A stretch of DNA of 64,000 nt, from contig JAFFSR010000249.1 of the NCBI GenBank assembly GCA_017163975.1, positions 8,952,001 to 9,016,000 on the forward strand, written 5' to 3'. Each line of letters opens with the position of its first letter. Position 1 is the stretch's first letter. The DNA comes from Anastatus disparis (lineage: Eukaryota > Arthropoda > Insecta > Hymenoptera > Eupelmidae). A program made the translations under genes and the position numbers. Shown here in pieces: positions 11,700-20,165 of the stretch. The notes below the pieces were generated by a model. The model saw only the letters and a list, made by a program, of their open reading frames with translations. It was not told the DNA's origin and ran no database searches.

Positions 11700-12480
11700 T
11701 AATGAAAGAGATACCAGAGGCGGATTTCATAACCAATATCAAGATAGAAAACGATCTACAGAAAGATCTAAAAAGAGGCCAAGGAAATTTCTTAGTAAAA
11801 GTGAAAAAAATTCTTCTGAAGCTAAGAGAAGTAGACCCTCCACTTCTTTTTCTAAACTGAAAAGAATAGAATTTTCAAGTTCCAGGGCAAATGATAAAAA
11901 TGTTGATACCAACGTTCTATCTTCTATGTTGGAAAAATTGTGTTGCAGTGTGCGCCATCATAAGATGAAATTTATTGAAACCTCTTTTGGAGGATAAGGA
12001 TTCAAAATTAATATGATTTGCGATTTTTGTGTTGAATAAGCAACTGTGAACTCTAACAAGAGAAAAAGTGCTATGGACAATACGTATAAAGTTAACAGAT
12101 ACAATGTTTTTGCTGTTCGTGTACTTGGCCATGGACTTGCAAGTTTGTCTAGTTTTTGTAGTTTAATAGATTTATCAAAGCCAGTTGCCCAGTCAGAGTT
12201 CAGTGCTATAAGTTGTTAAATAACAAAAGTATACGAACAAGTGGTAAAAGGTTCTACATCTAAAGCTGTTAAAAAATAACTTGAATCGACTTCCCCAAAT
12301 AGTGCTGATCTTGATATAACTTTCTCAAGATGTTGGAGAAATTGAACATCGAACTTGGAAATATATCTGTCGAGTGGGTCAGGACTTTGAATGATAGAAG
12401 ATAATTCAATGTAGAGTGATCAAGTTAGTTTCATTCGAAAGAAGCACATACTCTGAAAAGAAAAGTACGAATAGGTGTGA
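11700..12480 (+). pseudogene. Decayed Kolobok-type transposase
   Basis: A lysine/arginine-rich N-terminal stretch (11,720-11,920, SKKRPRKFLSKSEKNSSEAK) is followed by DKNVDTNVLSSMLEKL and, after stops and shifts, by NRYNVFAVRVLGHGLASLSS FCSLIDL near 12,087-12,165. That last block resembles the Mutator-like transposase domain found in arthropod Kolobok proteins, in which a conserved Gly-rich helix precedes a Phe-Cys block. The rest of the protein is missing or unreadable. It lies within TTAA-flanked TIRs, in agreement with this reading. Confidence 0.55.
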
Positions 12481-13066
12481 TGGATTTCTATACACCGGGT
12501 GCATATTAAATTCATGTAAGTGTATAATTCTAATTATTATTTTATATTTAGATATAAATTCTATTTATGAATTTTAATATTAATCAAAATATAAATTTTA
12601 AATCTAGATTTTATTTTTTAATTCTGAATTTGAATTATAAAATATAAAATGATTACTCCATATTAAATATTATTTCTTAGTTTCCAACTGATTCAAGGTT
12701 AGTACGAGTGATTCTAACAACCATCAGAGTAACAACTATGTATTTGTTGATTCTTACAACAAATACATAGTTTCATTGGTGAATAAGGGTGAGTACTGAC
12801 AAAATATCTTATAATAAGAAAGATTATTTTTATTGATTATTTTAATAACATATCTTTTTGCATTTCAGCTATATCCAGTCGATAACAAGGTTCTCTTGTT
12901 TGGTATCTCTTTTTTGTATTGTTAGCTAATATAAATAAGAAATACCAGAAAAGAATTATTTTATGAAAGATAAGTATAGCATTGATAATTTTAAGATATA
13001 ATAATTAAAAACTTTAAAGCTGTTTTTTTCAAATATTGAATTTTTAAAATTTTAGGTGTGGCCCCG

Positions 13067-13366
13067 TAAAATTTGAGCTGATCCGCTGGATGGATTTGAC
13101 TTTTCCAAACTGATTTAACTTCAGTATTAGCATCATTCTCGCGTGAATGGAGGGTTTTGAAATCGAATGACAAGAAGTTGTTAAAAAATCCAAAAATAAG
13201 GTAAAAAAATGAAAATTTATTCAATAAATTAATATTTTTTGTTGAAAAGTAAAAAATTTTTTGCGTTTCAGGAATTTCTTCATTTACGCGAGAATGATGC
13301 TAATACTGAAGTTAAATCAGTTTGGAAAAGTCAGATGCATCCAGCGGTTCAGCTCAAATCTTACGG
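13067..13366. repeat. Inverted duplication inside the Kolobok-like element
   Basis: The segment 13,067-13,151 and its reverse complement at 13,284-13,366 share about 80 bases; the plus-strand copy reads LRENDANTEVKSVWKSQMHP and the other codes a near-identical peptide on the minus strand. The 13,239-13,445 frame that contains it is short and unassigned. It may be a captured exon fragment duplicated head to head. Confidence 0.65.
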
Positions 13367-14373
13367 TGGAGCCATTATAAGAACAAGAATTCATCGAATG
13401 ATTATGGGACTACAGCTAAAGCAAAATGAGCTTATAAAAGCTTAAAATAAAGGTATTTTAGTCTCCTTTCAAATATTATTTCCATTTACAAAGAATTTAA
13501 TGAAATCTAATTAATACATATCTTTTTCTACTAGCAGAGGCAAAAGGTGTTTTGTGCCCTTAATAGTTCACCTAATATGACATTGTCGATTGTTTCCCCA
13601 TGCACATCATTCTGTAACGTAACATCCTCAACTTCAACACGTGTCAGTAGATATTTTGCAGTAGTCTGCGACAGTAGTTTTTCATGTGCTAGCACAAGTG
13701 AAGGATTTAATCTTACTCGATGCACAAAAAGCGTAGCCTCGGTAATATTTACTGTGAAAGCACTAGCGGGATCCATGAGACAGAAGCCATCACGAGAACG
13801 CACGAGCCTGACTCTAACTTTAACACCACCCAGTAATAATTTGTCTTGATTAAAAACATCACAATATAAACGGCCGAGTAAATCAATCTTCCTGTCAATC
13901 ATAATCGCCTTAGGCTGACTGAGATCTGCATTGCCACCTGTGGTATCGTCCATTTTCCCTGCTGTATCACTGTATCACAAGCCACTCGTTAAATGAGACT
14001 TTTTAGCTGTTGGGCCATAATTTAGTAATGTTTCAATGTAAGCTCTGTATGCATAAACATTGTTTGGAAGTGAAACAGGTTTCTGATTGAATAGCACGTC
14101 GACTTGATTGAACAACGAATGCAAAAAATTATTCATTGGTCCAACATTCGGATCTTAAGGTAGTTCAGCACTAGTGCATGTTACACTTACACTTACACTT
14201 AACATTGTGTGAGCTAAGTCTAGATACTCAATGTTGCCAGGGATGGTAAATTCAATTGATGATTTGTCGTTGAGAGAAAATATTAGTTTGCACTGTACCC
14301 AGTAAGAACCTTCAATTGCACTTTGTGTCAAGGGTAATTCAAAAAGTGATAATTTCGACTTGATCTTAAAATT

Positions 14374-14895
14374 TTAATGTTCTAAAATATTTCTAGCTAC
14401 ACGTGCTTTCTTATTCTGCTTCTTCTTCTTTTTCGCAATTTTACCACTTTTCGAACGTTTAGCTGCTGAGGTGTTTGTAGTACCAGGTGCACTTGGCGAC
14501 TGAGCTGATGATGTCTTATTCTTCCTCTTTTTATATTCTGATTCCTCCCCCTCTTTCGCGCTTGACTTACCCAAGAGCAATTCGTCTAAAACAACTTGAG
14601 CTTTTCTTTTGGGATTTTTATGACTCTCGCGAATGCGCTCTTTTGCCGTCTTTTTGACCGGTCTGCCACCTAGAGTGACATCATCTGGGATATTTTTACC
14701 TGCTAGAAGAGCATCTTTACGAACGGCTTTTGCACCTTGCTTGATCTTCGGTATAGCTGCTCGAAAGAAACCCTTTAAAAAACTACCTGCTCCTGCACCC
14801 GACTGGTGATAACCAAAACTAGGTTTACCAACTCTAACGCACATATCCTCGCCACCAACCATTTCGTTATTATAAAAATTTTCAAACTCAGACAT
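14374..14895 (-). CDS. Polinton basic core / minor virion protein
   Basis: This intact 173-residue frame is very rich in Lys and Arg (C-terminal KKKKKQNKKARVAR). It has a Gly-rich amphipathic block at about residues 30-55 (GAGAGSFLKGFFRAAIPKIK) followed by GKNIPDDVTLGG. This pattern is typical of the small DNA-binding virion protein encoded just upstream of the capsid gene in insect Polintons and likened to adenovirus core peptides. Its stop lies at the start of the capsid reading frame, so the two are tightly packed on the same strand. It is one of the few genes in this Polinton without a visible break. Confidence 0.75.
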   Translation of the reverse strand: MSEFENFYNNEMVGGEDMCVRVGKPSFGYHQSGAGAGSFLKGFFRAAIPKIKQGAKAVRKDALLAGKNIPDDVTLGGRPVKKTAKERIRESHKNPKRKAQVVLDELLLGKSSAKEGEESEYKKRKNKTSSAQSPSAPGTTNTSAAKRSKSGKIAKKKKKQNKKARVARNILEH

Positions 14896-14896
14896 T

Positions 14897-15085
14897 TTAT
14901 TGGATGCGCTTGAAGTGAAGAGTTACAGTCAAAGTACCGTAGTCGAATGGGGTGAGAAATCCGTGTTCATCTCTTATATCTATTTCGATCGACTGAAACG
15001 CTAAAGACAGCAATGGTAGATACATGGGTGGTGAAAAGTTCTTAATTTCAACTTTGAATTGAATTTTTCTGAATACTGCCTCCAA
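14897..15085 (-). pseudogene. C-terminal fragment of a conserved Polinton virion protein
   Basis: The last ~45 residues (MYLPLLSLAFQSIEIDIRDE, then TPFDYGTLTVTLHFKR) match the conserved C-terminal end of a large structural protein that precedes the basic core gene in insect Polintons. Family members I recall end in the pattern IEI-I-D-G--PF--G---V-LHFR. Here the N-terminal several hundred residues are absent. The fragment abuts the integrase tail directly, so an internal deletion joined the two genes. The downstream gene starts two bases after its stop. Confidence 0.65.
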
Positions 15086-15089
15086 CTAA

Positions 15090-15985
15090 CCAAATATTGT
15101 TTTTTTGACTCCCTTTGCTCTTCAAAACTTCATTAACCTCAAACGCTTTGCTATCTAAATTCTTGCGCACTCTGCTCAACTGTTCTTCGTAAAAATATCC
15201 GTTAATTTTTTCCCCATCAAGATCTGCCAAAGTATAGACATGTGGTTGTCGTCTTGTGTCGACCCTAATAATTTTAAAGAGCTCCAGAGTCCAGCCACCC
15301 TCGTATGCTTTTCCAGAGGCTGTCTTGGCATGACTGACACGAACCAGATCACCAACGCTATATTTAGCTACTCGAAAAGGCTCTTTTACGCTGTAACGCA
15401 ACGTCAAATTTCCACGTACCACGTGAGCATTATATAAGTTGACCTTGAAAGGGGGCATTCTTATGGCATTGTGCCACGACTCGTTGTAACACGTCAAAAT
15501 TATTTGCAATACATCTATATAACGTCTTGTGTGTAGATAAATAAAGCATCGCTAGATGCGACCTTTGAGAGTTCGAATAAAGCGTTCGGCAATGGTTGCC
15601 TTTATATCAGGGTCTCTGATGACTCGGTAAGTAATATGGTTCTTTTTTAGCACCTGTTGCACCTCTTAACCGATAAATTCTTTACCTTTATCAGTCTATA
15701 GGTAAATAGGATGTCTACTATTACATCGTGATAAAATTTTGTCTATTGCTACAGCGACGCTTCGGCTGGTTTTGTCGAGAAGAGGCTCTGCCCAGGCAAA
15801 CTTTGAAAGTGCATCAATGATAATGAGAATATAACTGGACCCATCATTGTAAGGTTCAAGTTTTTTGACAAATTCCAAAAATTTTTTTGACGAATTAAAC
15901 AAATTTTTTGGGTTTCGTGTGTTTTAGTAGATGAGCACCAGCATACGCTAATAGTGCAGAAAGATTATAGTAATAATACTTAAGA
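15090..15985 (-). pseudogene. Polinton retroviral-type integrase (DDE), broken
   Basis: This is the c-integrase that inserts Polinton DNA. Reading from 15,985 downward there is an N-terminal block (LSALLAYAGAHLLKHTK). Then, after a short deletion, comes the catalytic core: SYILIIIDALSKFAWAEPL contains the first Asp, TDKGKEF the second, and IAERFIRTLKG the Glu. The C-terminal barrel and arm follow (KYSVGDLVRVSHAKTASGKA, YEGGWTLELFKIIRV, INGYFYEEQLSRV). The frame ends in the start of a chromodomain-like tail and is cut at about 15,085-15,100. In-frame stops occur near 15,695, 15,665 and 15,545. The zinc-finger region between the first two blocks is mostly missing. Gene position, after the PLA2-like gene and before virion genes, fits a Polinton. 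Confidence 0.85.
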
Positions 15986-15987
15986 TC

Positions 15988-16335
15988 TCAGGCTTTGTCG
16001 TCTCTTTCTTCTTTTTCTCCTTCTTTCTCATTCCTCTTCCTCTTGACAACTAGCTTTTCCTCTCTCTTTCGTTGTCTTTTAAATGTATTTTTAATACGTT
16101 TCAAAAATTTATCAAACGCAATTTTGCTGATCATGCACAAAACAGTAATACCAGCTGCAGTCTTTTCAGTACCATCCGCAATCTCCGAGAGCATGCGTGA
16201 AAATGCTCGTTCAGCCCACAGTCTGTCGGCTTTTATATGATTCGTTATTTTTTTATTTGAATATGAAATATCGTGCTCTAGACAGACATTGTCAGGAGGG
16301 TTTTTTCCTCTCTGTTTTCTACCCCTCCTCCGCAT
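15988..16335 (-). CDS. Phospholipase A2-like domain protein of Polinton A
   Basis: A 115-residue frame begins with a basic stretch and then PPDNVCLEHDISYSNKK, the catalytic His-Asp helix of the viral phospholipase A2-like family (parvovirus VP1 and relatives; many insect mobile elements carry it). ADRLWAERAF, which follows, fits the second helix. The Gly-Pro-Gly calcium loop normally found just before the helix is not seen, so activity is doubtful. A hydrophobic helix at about residues 60-80 and a Lys/Arg/Glu-rich tail follow. It overlaps the end of the upstream basic gene (16,319), and the two may once have been a single protein. In parvoviruses such a domain helps particles leave endosomes. 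Its role in Polintons is unproven. Confidence 0.65.
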   Translation of the reverse strand: MRRRGRKQRGKNPPDNVCLEHDISYSNKKITNHIKADRLWAERAFSRMLSEIADGTEKTAAGITVLCMISKIAFDKFLKRIKNTFKRQRKREEKLVVKRKRNEKEGEKEERDDKA

Positions 16336-17350
16336 CTTTCTCCATCACTCCCTTCCATGCTTTCACATACGAGTCCATCTTAGCTTTTCGATGCGACTTT
16401 TTTTTTGCAAGGGTTGATGGCGTAGCTGCCAACTCACTACCAACTTTTTTACGCTTTTTCGCACTCTCAACTTCTTTCTCATTTACGCTCGTTTGACTAG
16501 TAGCTGTTGAAATACAATAACCTTTATTTTCTGACGACGATGACAGTGATGACTCGGGGCTATGAGATGCAATCGTATGCCACAGTTGATCGTCACCAAT
16601 GAATTCTCGAGGTATACTAACTTGTCGCAAGACGCGTGCAAACTGTTTGTATCTGCGCGGTGGTGGTCCTTTTCTACTTCTCATAACCTCGTTCACAAAA
16701 TCGACAATATTAGTACCCTTGACAACTACGCCATCTAGCTTAATTACACCACGACTATCTTATTCAATATTACCAGCTTGCTGCAAGTATCTAATGAGAT
16801 GCCTTAAGAGGCGGTCGGAACCAAATTGGTGACTTGCGGTATATGTCAAGTCAGCATTTTTCGCTTTACGATAGTATTTTGTACATTTTTATGGCTCCAA
16901 CTATTTTAAATTATTCTTTATATACACGACTAGAGGAAATGACTATATGTTTACTATATGAATAAATAAATAAATTATTATAAGCATTTATTACAAATAT
17001 CAAACTGACTTGACATATACCGCATGCAAAAAACTGTCGTGTCGATTGTTAGGTGCGATTTTTCGCTTTATAACAATATTTTGTATATTTTTGTAGCTTT
17101 CACTATTTTAAATTATTCTTTATATACATGACTAGAGGAAATGACTATATTTTTACCATATTAATAAATGAATAAATTATTATAAGCATTTATTACAAGC
17201 ACCGAACTAAGTCACCGATTTGGTTCCGACCGCCTCTTAAATTGCTTCGAAATTTCTACGACAAAGTTCGATTTTACACAAAAAAATGTAGTTGAGTACA
17301 GTACTTTTCTGGAACTGGCTTGCTACGACTACCGACGTGTTACCGACTCC
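16319..17350 (-). pseudogene. Conserved Polinton virion-associated gene (copy A), interrupted by a TTAA element
   Basis: The frame 16,319-16,803 continues across a 429-bp insertion to about 17,241. The homologous gene in Polinton B lies at 43,859-44,728. Shared blocks are RGxIKLDG, VKGTNI, VNExMRSRK, YKQFAxVLR and a Ser-rich then basic tail (KKRKKVGSELAATPSTLAKK). The middle block is the conserved core of an insect Polinton protein that I know only as hypothetical. The tail runs directly into the PLA2-like gene. A stop lies near 16,763 (TAA), in addition to the insertion. Role unknown; position and charge suggest a virion component. Confidence 0.6.
16808..17236. mobile_element. 429-bp non-autonomous element with TTAA target duplication
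   Basis: Ends GAGGCGGTCGGAACCAAATT and the matching inverted end (27 of 28 bases) are flanked by TTAA at 16,804-16,807 and 17,237-17,240. Polinton B has the corresponding uninterrupted site near 44,235-44,245, so this is a real insertion. Inside, a unit of about 200 bp (CTTTACGATAGTATTTTGTA...) is present twice in direct orientation. No coding capacity. A TTAA target suggests Kolobok or piggyBac mobilisation. Confidence 0.85.
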
Positions 17351-17356
17351 ATTACA

Positions 17357-18029
17357 ATGGTACAACTAGTACATTATTCGAGCGAGCATCAGCTTTTATG
17401 GACTTGCAACGAGGCACATAAACGAACTGATGTTTATCAAACAGAAATATACAAATACGAAATATCACGTTTTTAGGCGTTCCCTATTTCAGATCTACGA
17501 AAAAATAGCCATGTGGCTGTGCTGTGGCATCAAGATATGCCTCTTGCAAAAGACGAGGCTCCTTAGGGCAGACTTGGCACGCCAGATGACTTATTTGCGC
17601 ATGATCGCGCGGATTTTTAAATACCACGATGTAATTAGAGTTTAGAGAAATTTCTTGCTGACTTTGATGAAAGAGATTTTGCGAGATAAAGATGACACTC
17701 AAGTTAAAATACATTTCTAAATTTGTTATTGGATTCATGATAGAAAATATGCATAACTTATCAGTAGTGACACGATGATGCAACATGAGATGTCTGACTT
17801 GAGGTGCATTTTGCATTCCTCTGCTCTTAATACAACGACTAACTATATCAAGTATCTGATTATCGGTAAAAATATTTCGCTTAAACATATAGGCTAAAGT
17901 ACGTAGTCCGCAAAGTCCTAGGATGAATTTAATCTTATTCATCAATTCATTTATAGAGCAAGTTTTCAAATTTCGGCGCCATGCATAATTACAAAATAGT
18001 TTTATTTGTGGTTTAGGAAGTAGAGCCAC
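17357..18029 (-). pseudogene. Chimeric ORF: Polinton edge ORF fused to packaging-ATPase C-terminus
   Basis: An open frame of 181 codons (18,029-17,484) joins two genes. Its first ~105 residues (KIKFILGLCGLRTLAYMFKR, NAPQVRHLMLHHRV) equal the edge ORF of Polinton B (37,975-38,238). The rest (LSVIFISQNLFHQSQQEISL, NYIVVFKNPRD, QEAYLDATAQPHGY) is the C-terminal half of the Polinton FtsK/HerA-like genome-packaging ATPase, which in B lies 5 kb away at 42,903-43,497. The junction at about 17,705 falls on a shared TAA trinucleotide. The ATPase part continues after a stop (CAG to TAG) to about 17,357. Walker A and B are not present, so no ATPase activity is expected. The in-frame open fusion is probably accidental. 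Confidence 0.85.
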
Positions 18030-18099
18030 ATTAACATATGATATAAATCTTTTATATTCATTTTCTTTTTTGGTTATTTTTCTATCAATATTAAAATTT

Positions 18100-18382
18100 A
18101 GAATGATATCAGAACTGTAAATCGTTGTCTATTCATACCGAAATTGAATCATAAATTTAAGTGTAAAGGTGGGCATGCGCGTGTATATATATAATATTTA
18201 ACTTGTCAAAACCTGTAAAAATAATTTGATATTTAAACCTCCAACGTAGCAACAAATACATCAGTTTTGTAGGAACCGCTGAGTTGTGAGTACGAAATTT
18301 AATATTCTTAATAATCTTTTAATAATTTTTATCCATCAATTAAAAATTTTATATAAAATATTAAGTTAGCATGTACATAATT
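18100..18382 (-). repeat. Polinton A edge sequence, inverted copy at 37,530-37,800
   Basis: The sequence from about 18,100 to ATGTACATAATT at 18,382 is the reverse complement of 37,530-37,800, with scattered differences. Homology stops abruptly at both outer points, marking the terminal region (probably the terminal inverted repeat) of this Polinton family. No second copy was found near 8.4 kb. Confidence 0.75.
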
Positions 18383-18548
18383 AAAAGTTTTAAATAATCA
18401 TTATTTAGTTGTTAATTTTTCAATATTATAATAAATACATAAAAAAAATAAATGTTTGCATTTTAAATTTACATACTAATAAAAATTTATAAAAGTCACT
18501 AAAAATGTTTTAATTATTTATAATATACAATTTACAACAGATACAAAA

Positions 18549-18587
18549 AGGGGGATAGGCGAGCGTAGCGAGTAAAAATACCCCTAG
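18549..18587 (+). mobile_element. Helitron 3' terminus (degenerate)
   Basis: GGGGATAGGCGAGCGTAGCG, a short spacer and ACCCCTAG|T form the 3' end of the Helitron family seen complete at 48,355-48,397: a GC-rich motif, complementary G and C runs, then CTAG followed by T. Only the terminus is clearly recognisable; the preceding 160 bp are AT-rich and unassigned. Confidence 0.7.
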
Positions 18588-19072
18588 TTATATTGAAAGA
18601 TATTTATTATTTAAAAATTATTATTCATAACTTATCAATCATCACGCAATAAATATCGATAATTTATGATATAAAATAAGAAAAAAATATAAGGATATTA
18701 TGAATAAGAAAAAGGTATACCATCTGTTATTTGACAGTAGATGTGTATGTAATAAAATAATGCACAATTTGTATATTAAGAATATTACCTAATATCGATA
18801 ATTATTAATAGTTAAAGTGCGAATGCAAATTAGGTGCATATGCAAATCAAGTGTACGTATAAAGTACGTAAAGTACAAAGATTTAAAAAGTATAATAGCC
18901 ATTACTACGACAATGTGGAATGGGTGTTCTTAAGAAACGCACTCAAGTCATTCGTTGTCATAGGATCAGCCCAAATTTGATAAGCGCGACACGAGAGACG
19001 AATGAGATTGCAAAACAAACGACATAAAGAAAAAAGTCCTACCATCTCATGAGCGAAATAATGGCAACCCGA
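18588..19072 (+). repeat. Repeat R, copy 1 (~480 bp)
   Basis: From TATATTGAAAGATATTTATT to AATAATGGCAACCCGAGTT, this is a direct copy of 37,075-37,527. Both copies lie immediately 3' of a Helitron CTAG end. Internal landmarks include GACA(A/T)TGTGGAATGGGTGTTC and TTTGATAAGCGCGACA. No protein is evident. Confidence 0.85.
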
Positions 19073-19730
19073 GTTCTAATTTAAGGGTTGATTTCACTCA
19101 TGTTGCACTATGTTATGTCTTTTTATAATATCTTGAAGTGAGCTTTGTCTCATCTTAGGCATAGAACTGAGAGAAGAGCTATAGAACTTTGAATATTAAA
19201 AAATAAAATAGAATTTTCAATTTAAAACATATATACTGTGAATTTGGTTCTTCGATTATAGATAATGCAATATACGAACAAATGATTTTCAAATATCTTA
19301 AAAGAGATCTATTTTTTAATAATTTAAGTATTAATTTAGAATCTGAATTGAAATATCAACTGTTCATTATTTAGACATCCTCAAAATACACTCACAACCA
19401 AAACATATTTATGTACTTCAATAAATTGTTATTATGATTTTAAATATTTAAAATAAGATGAGTTTATAAATATATAATACATATGTATTGAAAAATTATT
19501 TAAATACGTATTATACATTTAGGAATGATTATTTATATAATAGTTTTATGTAATCCAATAAATTAAGATTTTTATAAATATTAGATATTAAAATATTCAG
19601 ATCCTTTTTTTTATTTGATTTCGATAACTATAAATTCCAATAATTGATTAAAATAATATTACAGAATTATATTACCGTTAAATTGAAAATTAGAAACGTG
19701 TTATAAGTAGAAAATGATTTTAATACTTAC
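19073..19730. other. AT-rich stretch, nothing recognised
   Basis: No gene, repeat or terminal structure seen. Confidence 0.6.
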
Positions 19731-20165
19731 ATGTCGACGCCTCCTAGCCATATAATTCTATTTGGAATATCAGTTCCATAAAATTCTTATTAAAAATATT
19801 TCAATATACGGCTATTTCAATGGAAATTCAATATAATTCTTACTGATGTCGACGTATTATATAATTCTAATTAAAAATGCGTTCAATATTCTAATTGAAA
19901 AAGCTGTGTAATATAATTCTAACTGTAGCAGTCGTGCATTATAATACTAATTCATATAGTAAAGCCTGATTTGAATGAAAATTAACATCAAGTTAGAATT
20001 CTATTAAACGCATATTTAATTAGAATTATATTATAGGGTCGACATCAATAGGAATCATATTGAATTCCCATTAAAATAGCCTTATATTGAAATATTTTTA
20101 AACAAGAATTTTATAGAACTGTTATTTCAAATAGAATTATATGGCTAGGAGGCGTCGATGTTATG
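19731..20165. mobile_element. Palindromic MITE (~435 bp)
   Basis: CGACGCCTCCTAGCCATATA at the left and its complement at the right (to about 20,160) bracket an imperfect palindrome. Its arms contain several spaced copies of a TATAATTCTAATT-like motif, each next to short GTCGAC-like words. It is non-coding. The flanking TTACAT/ATGTTA sequences are themselves part of the symmetry, so the target duplication cannot be fixed. Confidence 0.75.

Larger units (their letters stand above)
11100..13559 (+). mobile_element. Kolobok-like DNA transposon, TTAA target duplication
   Basis: The element is 2,460 bp. Its ends GGGCACAAAACACCTTTT and the reverse complement at 13,542-13,559 match over 18 bases and are flanked by TTAA at 11,096-11,099 and 13,560-13,563. 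TTAA duplication with a terminal purine-GG is the signature of Kolobok (piggyBac also uses TTAA but starts CCC). It sits inside the Polinton capsid gene and is therefore younger than that copy. It contains broken transposase-like sequence (11,700-12,480) and an internal inverted duplication at 13,067-13,151 and 13,284-13,366. Confidence 0.85.
10627..14367 (-). pseudogene. Polinton major capsid protein (double jelly-roll), split by a Kolobok-like element
   Basis: This is the major capsid protein, which forms the icosahedral shell in this virus-like family. Two segments, 14,367-13,564 and 11,095-10,627, encode the N- and C-terminal parts. Diagnostic blocks include SLFNQVDVLFNQKPVS, AYIETLLNYGP, LVRSRDGFCLMDP and AKYLLTRVEVED in the first, and NPFNFKNFN, SKPLQPDF, HWNLIKNGNVRID and IIYAEYDDLLEID in the second. 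Together they make roughly 425 codons, the usual length. The break is a precise TTAA-flanked insertion, and removing it leaves the frame uninterrupted at that point. Independent damage includes stops near 14,160, 13,980, 10,893 and 10,800 and the lack of an ATG at the expected start. It directly follows the basic core gene, as in other Polintons. Confidence 0.9.
8470..18382 (-). mobile_element. Polinton (Maverick) A, internally deleted and invaded
   Basis: This is a virus-like Polinton in minus orientation. Read from 18,382 downward it encodes an edge ORF fused to the ATPase tail, a basic/PLA2-like virion gene, integrase, a minor-virion C-terminus, a basic core protein, the double-jelly-roll major capsid protein, an unknown conserved gene, an adenovirus-like protease and another unknown gene. 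All genes are on one strand. The DNA polymerase and ATPase N-terminus are absent but present in Polinton B, whose edge sequence (37,530-38,226) is the inverted counterpart of 17,705-18,382. A Kolobok-like element, a 429-bp TTAA element and a 194-bp MITE have landed inside it. The second edge near 8.4 kb was not located. Confidence 0.9.

Noticed and set aside
11100..13559. piggyBac assignment from the TTAA duplication
   Set aside because: Termini start GGGC rather than CCC, and the transposase remnant resembles the Kolobok type, so Kolobok is preferred.
8470..18382. Recent free virus or bracovirus-type segment
   Set aside because: Gene content is that of a Polinton, with many stops and insertions, and there are no bracovirus excision motifs or gene families.
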